Positions 51,501 to 62,800 of a DNA stretch of 64,000 nt are shown here, piece by piece. The stretch spans positions 1 to 64,000 of the forward strand of contig CAJNOL010000094.1 of assembly GCA_905250125.1 (NCBI GenBank). Reading direction: 5' to 3'. The stretch comes from Rotaria sordida (lineage: Eukaryota; Rotifera; Eurotatoria; Philodinida; Philodinidae). A program made the translations under genes and the position numbers. The stretch's first letter is position 1, and every line of letters starts with the position of its first letter. The notes under the pieces are model-generated. The model made no database searches. It had not been told where the DNA came from and saw only the letters and a list, made by a program, of their open reading frames with translations.

Positions 51501-52896
51501 TACTATTGTGAACAAAAGGATACTGTGCAATACGAGGTGTTGGAGAGATAGTACGTAAAATAAAATCACGAATTAAATCATTTCCAATGCAATCTGTATT
51601 TGAAAAGCCTGTCACATCGATTGCAGCTTCACTAACTTTTAACAATTTATTAAAAGTATTTAGTACAAAAGGTACTTCTGTAGCTGCATTTGAACAATTT
51701 TCATTGTATTTTGTAGCAAGATTGTCTTTGATATCAATATGATTAGGTAAAAGATCAAGAGCTTTATCACGCCATTTAGATTGTTTTCCAAGTGTTCCTA
51801 TCCATTTGAGCATTTCATGTGGAATACGAGAAAAAAGAAATTGATTCCATACGGAGTCTGTATGAATATGTTCTCGACTAGCATTAGTTAAAAAATTAGC
51901 ATTGACTAATATAGGTAAATCGTAGGTTGTTATTTTTGTTGGTAGATAAGCAAATAGTGCATTATTATGACCTTTAACACTTCCAATATTATCATTTCTA
52001 TCAATTTTTGCAGCAAGAATAATTTCAGTTTGTTTTGCATTTTGAAGTTTTTCTGGTAAACGAAAATCATTTCGTGCATTATCAGGAACATCTATATTAC
52101 ATGTACATAATAACCAATGTGATATAAAATGCCAATCATATACAACTTTTACAGATCCATCTCGAAGAATAGTAATGTTTAAACTTGTCTCATTTGAAGA
52201 ATTAAAAGAAAATCGAACAGTTCTAATATTTCGAAGAAACATAAATACATGAGATTGATCTGTTAGTTGTCTGATAGCATTTTGTGTTTCTTCAACATTT
52301 TTCAAACGAATTATAGTTGCTACAGTATCTGATTGTCCTAAAAGCCATTTTTGAATTGATTCAGGTATTTCATTTTTTTCAGTCCAAATAGGACATATTT
52401 GCCAAGGAAATTCAAATTTTCTATTATTTATTTGTTCCCATGTTATTTGATTAATTCCCCATTTTGGATTCCATTGAAATACTTTAGAATTAGCTTCAAA
52501 TCGAAAATATTCTCCTTTAGATACAATTAATATATAATCAGATTTTCCAAAAACAGCTTTAAATCCCAAACCTTTATAACCAGTTTTTTGCATATCTTCT
52601 CCTTTTGTACTACATCCAATATCGCATAGACTTTGTACATCTTCTCTGTCAAATGGTTTTCCATTATGACCAACAATTAAATAATGATGATCCACAATGG
52701 CAATGCGTACTATAGATTTTGGCTGACAAGCATCATCACAATTTTGTACAAGTTCATAAACAAAACGAAGTGGATCAGTATATAAATCATTCGATAAAGA
52801 TTTGAGTGATCGAGCTTGATTAAGTATTTGTTGTGCATGCAAATAATTGGTATTATTATTAAAAATTTGATTGATTGTCTCTTTCAAACTCATCAT
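48532..52896 (-). CDS. Sacsin/NOV-type HSP90-like ATPase fused to a DarT-like domain
   Basis: Intact intronless 1,454-residue ORF. N-terminus: an HSP90-like (GHKL) ATP-binding fold as in sacsin and plant NO VEIN, with F-V-Y-E-L-V-Q-N-C-D-D-A (residues 45-56, the Asn that holds Mg-ATP), G-H-N-G-K-P-F (76-82), D-I-G-C-S-T-K (92-98) and T-G-Y-K-G-L-G-F-K (105-113). The long middle (about 200-1130) is mixed alpha/beta and unassigned. Residues about 1150-1325 resemble DarT (DUF4433) ADP-ribosyltransferases: H-Y-T-H-L-E-N-A-A-S-I-L (1155-1166), D-Y-A-R-F-Y-F-R-P (1200-1208) and Q-Q-E-F-L-I (1298-1303). These match the family's H-x-T-H-x-x-N, D-Y-V-x-F-Y-F-x-P and Q-x-E-F-L-V signatures in order and spacing. 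A beta-rich tail (1330-1454) is unassigned. DarT enzymes ADP-ribosylate thymine bases in DNA. No signal peptide; AATAAA 22 bases after the stop. ATPase call firm, DarT-like call from motif order only. Confidence 0.85.
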   Translation of the reverse strand: MMSLKETINQIFNNNTNYLHAQQILNQARSLKSLSNDLYTDPLRFVYELVQNCDDACQPKSIVRIAIVDHHYLIVGHNGKPFDREDVQSLCDIGCSTKGEDMQKTGYKGLGFKAVFGKSDYILIVSKGEYFRFEANSKVFQWNPKWGINQITWEQINNRKFEFPWQICPIWTEKNEIPESIQKWLLGQSDTVATIIRLKNVEETQNAIRQLTDQSHVFMFLRNIRTVRFSFNSSNETSLNITILRDGSVKVVYDWHFISHWLLCTCNIDVPDNARNDFRLPEKLQNAKQTEIILAAKIDRNDNIGSVKGHNNALFAYLPTKITTYDLPILVNANFLTNASREHIHTDSVWNQFLFSRIPHEMLKWIGTLGKQSKWRDKALDLLPNHIDIKDNLATKYNENCSNAATEVPFVLNTFNKLLKVSEAAIDVTGFSNTDCIGNDLIRDFILRTISPTPRIAQYPFVHNSRRLRKFNILVFDWDKCLDMLNSDDFQMNITTEQDIRFIIYLFNNQHQQQIEARLRKLPFLMDHMGKLRMTKEIFIPSHFNNTDWVETNDIDPYVHDNIMLWLQTEPLIFKWLKSLGVMEKTDEIFINQKIIPRVHNYITLENALPTVKKLFNSFQRGEIHNDLLHKLNKLKLFSLENTLVSADELYFSDEYLPRLSLSNFHLNTTKFLSPIYLNEINNIPNKIKEFFLLLNVQEDIKLIRFSEDQHNEIVSAYRFKQTENLFQYNSLQFQYCLTLPFLDITQTNYDFALYFWQHVIYSINNNQLNEKETLICNQQQLRKIDNLPYWFVRARSCIPTTTKQLLKSTDVFSSDLKLIAGDLLPVFACTTSIPFSAVWQRFFQFKTEFSIQDHIQLLNLLYDRLKNISLDDEYETCIQRVYTSMIKCLSSFDRKYFDQYRPKAPLYLLSTINNEFLPSTNLVLSLNKDIILPNQIPQLKLSTGNSRDSNLICFLDFFNIRQIGINDLTLTSNINAQPSLFLRAKLRDMQVYLFELTNSRNIKNHCIDYDLEIFEVDRLDLYYNETIPVLQIHIHIIDNRLYVTRPWNSNEVMLKLPQILCKQFKLPLNIESDIRQFLLNETIIHSMTMMPSSLKSSIDLLNIDGTRGKFAMIIDRDNEQLFNHLGIINTTSSAELLIKALNAQISPFAGYVYHYTHLENAASILRDHAIKSRNNLSSNNFKDSAAKDVIQKTRIEVKDYARFYFRPLTPTQYCNENLGLPNLSNQYGNQPMCPIPIIFRIDLAAILSIKDIQWKVSLGNMASPQTEFDNTLNIVKRFDFQGVFFDICTDRGKYSSQQEFLIKSQLNFDQLKEENITIIFQDENARYSLERMILYDYPSNIDTTFFYGFNSRIIIRNSTDIDNAIDVYINDSDSSRVYGRLILQLSGQNENRTIQGILNASFQRGNILTVYTNQQFSFINNINDTQYAIFYEYENQVWLIHTNSPQVHFISPT

Positions 52897-55208
52897 TGAA
52901 GTTTTGTTATTTTGACGATAGATGAATGTAACATACGTTGGCTTCTTTATTTACATAAAATAACATGTGCTTTTTTTTTTCGTTCGATTGCTTCTCGTTT
53001 CACAGTTTTTATATTTTGTTAACACTTTATATTTTCTTTATCAGTTCGGATATTATTGTTGCAACGACAAACGAATGACAGAAGTCTACATCAAATAAAG
53101 TACATGATTTAGTAGAGTCAGTTCCTGATTTGATCGCACCCTATGCCAGAAGTGGACAATTGGGCCAATCAATGGGAAAATTATTCCTGTTTATGTGGAG
53201 ACGGTTCACCCCACGAAAAGTCACACATATTAAGGAGAAATAGAAAAAAAAGAATGTAAAGTTTCATTTAGTATCAAGAACTACATCCGCAACAAGAAAG
53301 AGAACGGAAGAATATTGTAAACTGTATCTACCAATCACTATTCGATGGATGACTTTTCGTTTTTGACTTCTACTGATCAACATACAAACGGATGAATCAT
53401 TTCTCTATCGGGAATTTATATTTCTGTTGAAAAAAATCCATTTCTACAAGCATTTCTCCTTGGAATGTATTCGATTTGTTTTAGTGTGAATGATCTAATG
53501 TAAGGAATGTTGTTTCTTAGAAAAGCATTTCTGTTTGTTTCTTTTGTGAGTTGAAGCATCTCCGCTTGATGTGAAATAATTTCCCACTTTTGAGGAATAT
53601 CGTCCAGCCCTCATCTATGATCTGACATGAGATGAACATGAATTCATACTGTTATCGGATTGATCAATTACAATATGTCCGATGTAAGATTCACCAGAAA
53701 ATTTTAGACGAGACACATATTTGTCTAGACCGATGTTGGATTCAAAAATTCATACGGCCAATATTGAATTAGAGACTTAGTACACTCTCAAAAAAAAAAA
53801 TGTCACGGAATTCTTAAAAGGTTCTTCGCGTGGATACAAACTCGAAATCTTTTTTGGTTTCGTACAAAAGCATTAAACTTTTATAAAGACCTGTAAAGTG
53901 AAGAAAATTTTGGGATTTTTGTACGAAATTGAAAGTGGTTTCGAGTTTGTATTCATGGGAAGAATCTTTATAGGTTCCGTAAAAAAAAAACAATTTTTTT
54001 AGAATGTATATTACACTCTATGTGGAAATGTTGGTTCAGTTCAAAGATTGTATTGAATAAAAACTGAAATAGAAAAAATATGGATGAAATTGAATCACTA
54101 TTTATGCTAAAACAATCTTGGAAAAAGTAGAAAAGTTAATTTATATCTCAATTGTAGGTATAGGATGAAAAGAACAAGTACATCCAGGCCCACACTGTTC
54201 GTTGATGTTTTTTGTGTTGTTTGCTAATGATTAGCTATTGTATTTTGTTTGTAACAAAATTCTATTTGTCATAGTTAAGTTTTGCTTTAATTTAATATTA
54301 GTCGATTCTAGATTAGCCGTAGTAATCTTTCAATCTACTATTGGTCTATACCAATTTGAAATTCGCCTAAACCTTTCAGATGAATCTTAGATTGAATGTA
54401 TTGTAATTGATTAATCCGAGAATATGTCCATTCAATGTCAGATCTCAAATTGGACACTAACATATGAATAATGTGTCTGTGTGTTATAAATATTGATAAC
54501 TGTTGTATTTTTCTTGTTATTCTTTATTATACAGGTTATTATATTTAATATAACTATGAATCATTGTCATTGATAACATTAGGACCGAACTAAGAAATTA
54601 TCGAATGGAAACTAAACAAAATGGAATCGACTCGGAAGTAAAATCTTTAGTAGTATCTATTGAAATCTAAATTATAAAATCTGAGATAACTAATTTTATT
54701 TATAGTTAAATGTTAAGTACTGAATAAATATACACACAAAATCATATCTGATTTCTATGATAGAATGAATTATTAACATATTAGAAGTTCGATTGTAATC
54801 GTAAGATCTTCAGGACAAAAAAAAAATATACTCAATTTATTCAATATGATAGAAATCAAAAGTAGACATATCGATTATCGTTGCTAAGCAAACCTCTGTC
54901 TATGATTATCAACATATTTTTGAAACAAGTAACTCGAATGCATTACTACATTAATATATGTAAAACGAAGATGATAGAAAATAGTTTAAAATTAATTATG
55001 AAAAAAAAAAACAATGATCGATCAAAATTGATAAGAATAGACTTGAACAGAAATCAATATACATGTTTGTTTTTTTTTCTTGATTGCTTGTACAGAATAT
55101 TTATTTGTTCTAATACGAAAATAAATGCAAAAATAATTTGAGATAAACCAATCTGCATTGCACATACAATTAAAAATGAAAGCACGATGCGAAAAAATAA
55201 ATTGGATT
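52897..55208. other. Spacer with a mariner-like MITE
   Basis: No gene seen. Upstream (promoter) side of the 48532-52896 gene and downstream side of the EF-hand gene. Contains the TA-flanked inverted-repeat element at 53781-54008; TTTATT near 55098 is a candidate AATAAA for the EF-hand gene on the minus strand. Confidence 0.45.
53781..54008. mobile_element. MITE with TA-flanked inverted ends (Tc1/mariner-like)
   Basis: Left end TACACTCTCAAAAAAAA and right end TTTTTTTTAGAATGTA are inverted and both abut TA, the Tc1/mariner target. Inner arms about 53805-53850 and 53937-53982 are inverted too (GAGTTTGTAT and ATACAAACTC, ACGG and CCGT ends). 228 bp, no ORF. Confidence 0.65.
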
Positions 55209-56006
55209 TTATGATTCGTTAACTATCGGAATGTTCTCTGTATTTTGTATAATTGTTGATCCATTTTCAGATTCTGGAGTTGGTGTTAATAATTTTGAGA
55301 TAAATTCATCTTTTTGACATCCTTCAATAAATTGTGTCATTGTTAATGCATTACATCGATCTCCAGATATATTATCAAATATTTTCATCATAGAACGTTT
55401 AGCTGAATGAACTAATCGTTCTGTTTCATGATCTTCTTCATCTGTTAATTGAGTTTGATTAAATCTTACAATAATATCAATAACTTCTAAACATTCTTTT
55501 CGTGTTAATAAACCATTTCCATCAATATCAAATACTTGAAATATCCATCGAAGTTTAGTTTGTGGTGAACTTGTTGTTGATGTCATTGATAAACCAATAA
55601 GAAATTCACGAAAATCAATTGTATTTGATTTATCAATATCAAATGCACGAAATATATGACCAGCAAAACGTTCAGCATCATCAGTTGGACATAATGATTT
55701 ATACATTAATATAAACTCTTTTCGAGTCATATAACCATGTGGACAATCAGCTAAAAATTTTTCATGCCTTAAAAAATAAATTTTATTATGGATAATTTTC
55801 TTTTTTTTATCTATTTACCATTGTAGAATTTCTTCACGAGTAAAATTTGTTATTGATAATAATATTTGTATTTCCATTTCGCTCAATAATTTTGATGAAC
55901 GTCCAAATCGTCGAAATACTCTTCGAAAACCTGTTCCAATTTTATTCATGAGTCCATAACGTCGTCGATGACTTGATATAGTATTCTTGATGCCATGATA
56001 AATCAT
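55209..56006 (-). CDS. Neuronal calcium sensor-like EF-hand protein
   Basis: Two exons (56006-55819 and 55767-55209), joined in frame at a Trp codon, encode 248 residues. Recoverin/NCS family layout: F-T-R-E-E-I-L-Q-W-H then a degenerate first EF-hand with the C-P-x-G signature (A-D-C-P-H-G-Y), canonical EF2 (D-I-D-K-S-N-T-I-D-F-R-E) and EF3 (D-I-D-G-N-G-L-L-T-R-K-E), and a degenerate EF4 lacking the acidic ligands. The K-L-R-W-I-F linker is typical of NCS and KChIP proteins. Unusually, the N-terminus is a basic extension (R-R-R-Y-G-L-M-N-K, R-R-V-F-R-R-F-G-R) instead of a myristoylated M-G start, which recalls KChIP isoforms with longer N-termini. The bases just before the ATG look like a splice acceptor (CTTCAGTTCAG), so a further 5' exon is possible. 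Calcium-dependent regulator of channels or receptors, by family. Confidence 0.82.
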
Positions 56007-56547
56007 CTGAACTGAAGCTTTACAGAATATTTTTAACGCCAGAGAATCATCGTGACGAAGTATCTGAATAGTCTTTTATTTCATTGAGAAATTAAGAAAA
56101 ATACCAGAAACAACATAAGTATGTAAAATATGTACAAAACTACAAGGAAGAAATTAGATGTGCATCAATTTTTTTAGATTAAGTTCAAACTCATACGGCA
56201 AAATTCTGAATACTTATCGAGATAAAGCTAAAAATCTTACGGTCTCAATTTTTCAACTATAACCTTAATCACGTTTTTTCTTCGTGTGAATCAATTACAA
56301 TAAGAAAAAACAAAACTTTTTATTAGAAAACCTGAACTATATAAGATAATAATCTATCTTAGTTGTCGTTATATCTTGATTCAATTATAAGTCTTTTGCA
56401 ATATTGTAAGACATCATCAAACATAACAAAAGCATGTTATTGATCTACTAAATAAAGTTCTACACAAGTGATTTTTTTTAATCTCCTATTGTGAAATAAT
56501 AAAAATCTCTTTCTCATCTGTTTTTTTTTTGATAATGTAATATCCGA

Positions 56548-56676
56548 TTAATGCTTAGATAATGTACTAGACGATGAATATCGAGAATCTGATGTTGACT
56601 CTGATTTATATGTTACGGTTGACTGAGAATCACTCAATGAATGAAGACTTGCTTGTGAAGGAGTACGTTGAGCCAT
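56548..56676 (-). other. Short Ser/Thr-rich ORF, possible 5' exon of the calcium sensor gene
   Basis: A 42-codon ORF beginning M-A-Q-R-T-P-S-Q-A-S-L, Ser-rich, between the calcium sensor and CSE1L genes on the same strand. A GTAACA after the codons for Q-S-T could act as a phase-0 donor to the acceptor just before 56006, giving the calcium sensor a 20-residue N-terminal addition. Equally it may be an unrelated small ORF or chance. Confidence 0.3.
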
Positions 56677-56849
56677 TATTTCATCTTTCAAACAGAAAAA
56701 GAAGAAGTTCATATGTTATTCTTATATAATCATCAATGAATTTTATTCGTTTGCTTTTTTTTTTGTCTCATACAGGTTTTTTTTTCACTAAAGAAAATAG
56801 ATTTTGTCAAAAAAAAAAAAGAAAAATAAAGAAAAGTATCTGATCATAA

Positions 56850-59800
56850 TCATATAAGTGTAACATTAGCCAATGCACAATATTTCTGTATATGTGATAA
56901 ATGTTCCGTTGACAGACCACTTTTCATTAGACTAAGAAACTACAAAAGAAAAAAATGTTTTTTTTTTTTTTTTTTTTTTGAATCGATAAAAAACAAAACA
57001 ATCAACAAACTTGATTCGGATGAGCAGCTGTTAATGTATGTAAACATTTCGCTAGATGACATCGAGCATCAGGTATACTTGTACTAAATATATCTGTATG
57101 AGGTTTCTTTGCAAAAGCCAAACAGGAAAATGCTGGTGTATAGTCTTAAATAATACAAATAAAAATATTTTGTATACAGGTACGTAACATGCTGAATGGC
57201 GTATTTTGTTTTTTTTTCTTCTCTATGTGTAGGTGTATATACAACGATCAAGCAGACAGGCATAACAAATATTTACGTTTTTCGAACAACAAAGGCATAA
57301 ATTGTCAGCTTCTTTTTTCGTCTACATTCGTTTTTATCATAATTTTCACAAAAATCTGAGTTTTTACCCATTTTTTGAGATATTTCCGCTTGTCATACTG
57401 TCTATTTCGGTAACTTTCAAAATTATTCGATCAAGTTTATTTATCGTTAACACTTATAAGAATTTAAATCGTGATCTGCTTCAAGGAATTTTCGAAGATG
57501 AAAATAATTACTGAGGATATAATCTCTCAGATACTGAAACCTAAGGTTTTCATCTTCTGAAATTTCGCCAGTAATTAATTCTCTACAAAATGAAACATCT
57601 TCCAGCTCTCCAGGACGTTTTTTTGTCATCCAGATACATCAATCTTACGGAAAGTAGAAAAAATGACTTGTGTGACTTTGATAAGATAGATATGTCTTGG
57701 TTAGGAAAACGTTTCATTTTTTTTGAGAACTATTTGCTCTATAGGAATGCACCGATTTCTGAACCGTGATTTCAAAGATGAGTTTTTTAGTATTGAGAAT
57801 TCATTGTCTTGCCAATCTTTTTTTTTGCTAATAACACTTCTGCTCAGTTGTGATTTCTTTGTTTGAAGCTATTATGAAATTTCATTGAATATAAAAAAAC
57901 GAGATTTAGAATTAGTCGGAACCTATTCAAAGAAATCATACAATAACATTAAGGTATTCAAAGTTGAGAACTACTGACATGAATAACTGACGAAAATTTA
58001 TAGTTCTGAATATTGGAAAGAAATATATTGTCTTTAAGTATGGATATATCAACTACTGAAGCTGCAATTCAAATGTAATGTATCTGTAGTATAAGACTCA
58101 TGTTAGTTGTACTCAATTTTGAATGTTGTATTCGATGCTATTGCTTGATTTTTTTGAATAGATTTCAGAATTAGCTGGAAATGGTCCAATTTTCTCTTGT
58201 AACTCATAAGTTTCGACCAGTTCTGAATGAATTCTCAATACTAAAAAAAAAAAGTCATCTTTGAAACCATGATTCAGGAATTGATGCATCCTTATTGTTC
58301 TATCAATCTAAGCAATTTAAACAGAATTCTATTTGCGAATTTCAGGTGATGACAAATTCGAGTTTGTTTCGATTTTTCAGAAATTCTGTCCTCGGAAAAC
58401 CCGTAACCATTTTCATATTCGAAAATTCTCTAGACAAATCATTATTTAGATTCTTATTAACATTGCCGGTAAATCAACTTGGTTGAATAATTTTAGGAGC
58501 CACTGTAACATAGTGGAAACAAAAATTACAACAACTTATTTTTGATTGTTTTTCTATGCAGTCAAGTACCTAGCACAAATCTAGATGATGATTTTAGTAG
58601 CGAATAGATTTTTCTATTTAATGCATTCTATGTCAAGATTTAAAAAAAAAGAGTACGATAGTTGCCAGAAGACTATCCTATAATAATGCAATTTTGAAGA
58701 GCGCAACATGATGAGTCGCCTCATTTTCTATGACAATTCCTTAAACGGTTAAAAGTATCAGAAAACAAAAATTTATCAAAACATGCTTTTTTTTCGGTTT
58801 TTAACTTTTTAAGAGAAAGTCATAGAAAATGCATTGACCTTTCATTTTGTGCTCTTCCAAAGTGACATTGTTAAAAAATAATTTTGACATCCGAAAAACA
58901 ATCGTGTCCGATTTTTTAGAATTTTTACCATAGAATGTATTAAATAGAAAACTCTATTTACCTATTAAAATCACTATCTAGATGTAAACTAGATGCTTAA
59001 TATTATAGAAGAAAAAAAAAATCAAAAAAAATATTATTGTTAATCGTTTTTTTCCATTAGCTTTACATATTATCGTTACCTGGTGTATCATCTAATCCAA
59101 CAAATAATTCTTCTTCAGCTTCTTCTTGTGCTTGTTTTTTTTTCTCTGCAGCTGACATTGTTTGTAATTCATTACTTGATTCAAATAATTGAAGTAATGA
59201 TTGTAATACAGGTAACCATAAATGTGCAAAATAAACTCCACTTATCATTGGTATTGGATCACATAATAAATGTGTTACACCAATTGCACATAATTTTTTA
59301 TCATTTTCATCAACTTTTGATAATTCAGGTAAAAATAAACGTTCAATTACCATTTGAAACATACTAAAATGACAAAAAAAAAAACAGAAAAGAATTTTAT
59401 TTTGAAAACAAAAAAAAAAAAAGAAATTATTTTACTTTGCTTGAATATTATCAACTTGTATTATAAGTTCTTGTGCACCGTATTTAACAACAAAATAACA
59501 AAAGAAAATAATAATACATTTAATTAATTTTTGTGTTTTAGCTTTAGTTAAACGAGTAAATATAACAATAAATATATCTTTAAAATAATTTTCTAAATGT
59601 ATTCGTGATAAATGAATAACTAATGAATTTAATATAGCAAATCCTTCATGATCATGAACTTTTGATTGTGAAACAAGACGTTGAAATATACCAAGAACTA
59701 CTGTCTATTTAGAATTTTATTTTTATAGGAGAAAACAAAAACAAAATAATAATAAGTGTTTAAATTTATATAAAATTTAACTTACTAATTTTTCAAGAAC

Positions 59801-62800
59801 AATTGTATCTCCAGCTTTTTCAACATAAGCTTGTAAAAGTCTTGATAATGCTGGAATATTTCCACTACGATCCCAAAATGCTGGTGTAAGAATCGATTGA
59901 AATAATATTCGATAAGCTTCAGGTAATGGTGTTGACCCTGATGGATGAGATTCTAATAGAAATCCAAGAATTTGTAATACATATGGAACAAATTCTAAAT
60001 AGAAAATCAATTTAACAAAAAAACAAAAAACAAGGAAGAAATTTATTCTTACCAGCAATATCTTCAGTAAATATTGGTGTAAATACTGGAAAGAGAATTT
60101 GTTCAAATTGATTAAGTACAACAAGATTTTGTGTTACACTTGTACGGATTAATACAGTTATTGTTTCGAATAAATAATGATTAAAATTTGGTTTATTTGG
60201 ATTCTACAAAAATAAAATAAAATATTCATCAGCTTTTCTTGTGGAGACTTATTCGGCAGAAAATCCTTTCATCCTCAAATTATTAGAAGTAGTGATCGGA
60301 AGAAGAGAAGAACGAAACCGACTGAGGCCGGGCTGGTCCAAAATTTTCGGGCACAGACTCGATCGAACCATACTTTGATAATCTCATTGAAATTCTCTAA
60401 TCAAAATGGGACAGCCGCCCCGAACGTAAGAGGCATTTTTTTCCGGTTTTTTGTATTCAATGACGTTCTGTCAGGGATGAGCAAATGGTGTTTCAAAATC
60501 CGATTTTTATTCAAAGTTACCACGAAGCTGTAAAAAACTGGTAGAAAGTCGAACATTTTGGGAAAAGCCTTCTCATTCTTCTCTAATTGAGAATCCTGAT
60601 CTAACGACCCGTCTTCAACATAGAATATAACGAAACTAATTTATCATATAGAGCATTTCTCTGTTCTATCATGTATCATATCAAAATCAATTCAAACAAT
60701 TCTATTCACAAAATTTTACAAATATTTCCTACATTTTCAGAAAAGGGAAGACCAAATTGTCTAAGAAATTATCGATTATTTCAATAAACATTGCAACAAT
60801 GTCCTACTATAAAAAAAGAATTCATCGTTTCTGATATCTCGTCTAAAATTACTAGAAATGCAATATTCTACATTTATAATCGTACGTATAAAAATATATT
60901 ATTTACCCGTACTGTTGATACAGTACTACGGATATGAAAAATCATCAACGTAGAGAAAATCGCGATTTTTAGCTATAAAACCACAGTATCTACAGAATTT
61001 TTTTGAAATTCTCTACAATAATAATGTAAAAGTTATCGGCACTAGGACTTCTCATCACATGAACAAAATGTTGTAAGATATTATTGTAGAATATATCTTC
61101 GCTATTATCTCATGTCAATGAAATAGAAATAATCGGCCGTTGAATCAAGGCATTGTATTCCTAATTACAACCATTTTTACAAGTTTTCCGACTAGAACTT
61201 GCCCATGCACATTCGTTTGGATACCCTAGAAGAGTCCTTCATATGAAAATTTTTCGGATCCTTTCAACGACATGTAAATTTTGGGTGAAATTGCGAATGT
61301 TATGTATATCTCTTGGGAATTTTTCTTTTGCTAACATAATCGAAAAAAAGTTTTAGTAAGATTTCTTCTGATTTTTTTTAGAAACTACAGTATATTCTCA
61401 CTATTTTTCTTTACTCTCCACATCACATTACTTTAAACTGTAAATGTAGAATTTAGTAATTATAGATAATTAGTTTTAGACTATAATATGTAGAGAAAAT
61501 GATCAAAAAAGTAGAACAAATCCAAGTTTTTTCTTATACACATCGAAAGTAAGGATATCACGTAAAGACTTCCACATCAAACTTCATTAATAATTGTTCG
61601 CATTAATTACATGCAGTAATGTATAGAGCATATCATAAATGGTGAATTCTTTCTTCTTGGATATCTATGAGTGCTTGTGACAAAATGACTGAGAGTGGAA
61701 TTCTTGAAAAGTAGAGTTCTAAATTCGATCGATGGTGCTATGCCCAAGTTAAAGGATGGTAAAAGTATATCTTACTAGTATTCGACATCCGTCAAGGCAA
61801 TACCTGTAAAGCTTTTATTTGATTAAAAATATCGATTCAGCTAAGAAAGTTTTTAAAAGATTCAAATATTTCTCTCAATAAGGGAACCACCAGTGATGAT
61901 ACCTTGCATTTGAAATGTGGTCCTAATCATTAGATAGTGCTTGTTGAGATTAGAGGAATTCAATGCCCTTCTGGATTTATATCTGCTACACTGGTTTTTT
62001 ATCTTTAGTACGATATTTATAAAAAAATAACCGGATAAACGAATTTCTGCCCAAAGCTTTGTCCATAGAGACAGCTCTTGAAATCATTAGAATCTTCTAA
62101 AAATTTTAGTCAAAAAGAATGATCTTTTCTTGAGATATCAAAGCCATGAAAAAAACTAGATTTTCCGTGGAATATCATAGTCTTTTTTATGGATTTAATA
62201 TCTCAAGAAGCGATCATTCTTTTTGACTAAAATTTTTAGAAGTTTCTAATAACTTCGAGAATCGTCTAAGGACGAAAATACGTTTATTCGGTATTTTTAT
62301 AAATATTATGCCAAAGATAAAAAAATCCAATGTAATGGCCATAACTCCAAAGGGGTAGTGCATGAGCAAGAGTTCACCTTGTCTTAACAGGCCCTATCTA
62401 ATAACTGGCATCTGATTTCGGATGATGCCCTCATCAAATAAAAAACAATACAAATCTTTACTAACTCGACTTGATCGTCGTAAAATAAGAACTAATTTAT
62501 CCATTAATTGATTTAAATAAGGTAAAACTCCGTCATGAAGTGATGATGATAATCTCATAACAGCTCGCATAACATATTCATTTTCATATGATTTATCTGA
62601 TGTTAATATTTGAAATAATTTATCATAAATTGATTGTGCATAAGGAATTAAATCATTTTTTGTTATTCTTAAAAATAAAAAAAAAATTCAAGTCTTTAAA
62701 AAAAAGAAACATTTATTCTTGTACGCTGTATGTTTTTGATCAGCAGGATGTCGAACAAGTAATAAACGTTCAATAGCATGTGCTGCATAAGTTTGTACAA

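Noticed and set aside
55983-56680. Joining the Ser-rich ORF at 56548-56676 to the calcium sensor as its definite first exon
   Set aside because: The donor and acceptor are plausible but weak, and the short ORF has its own stop; kept only as a possibility.
59083-59367. Plus-strand Leu/Val-rich ORF
   Set aside because: Antisense of a CSE1L exon whose minus-strand reading matches exportin-2.
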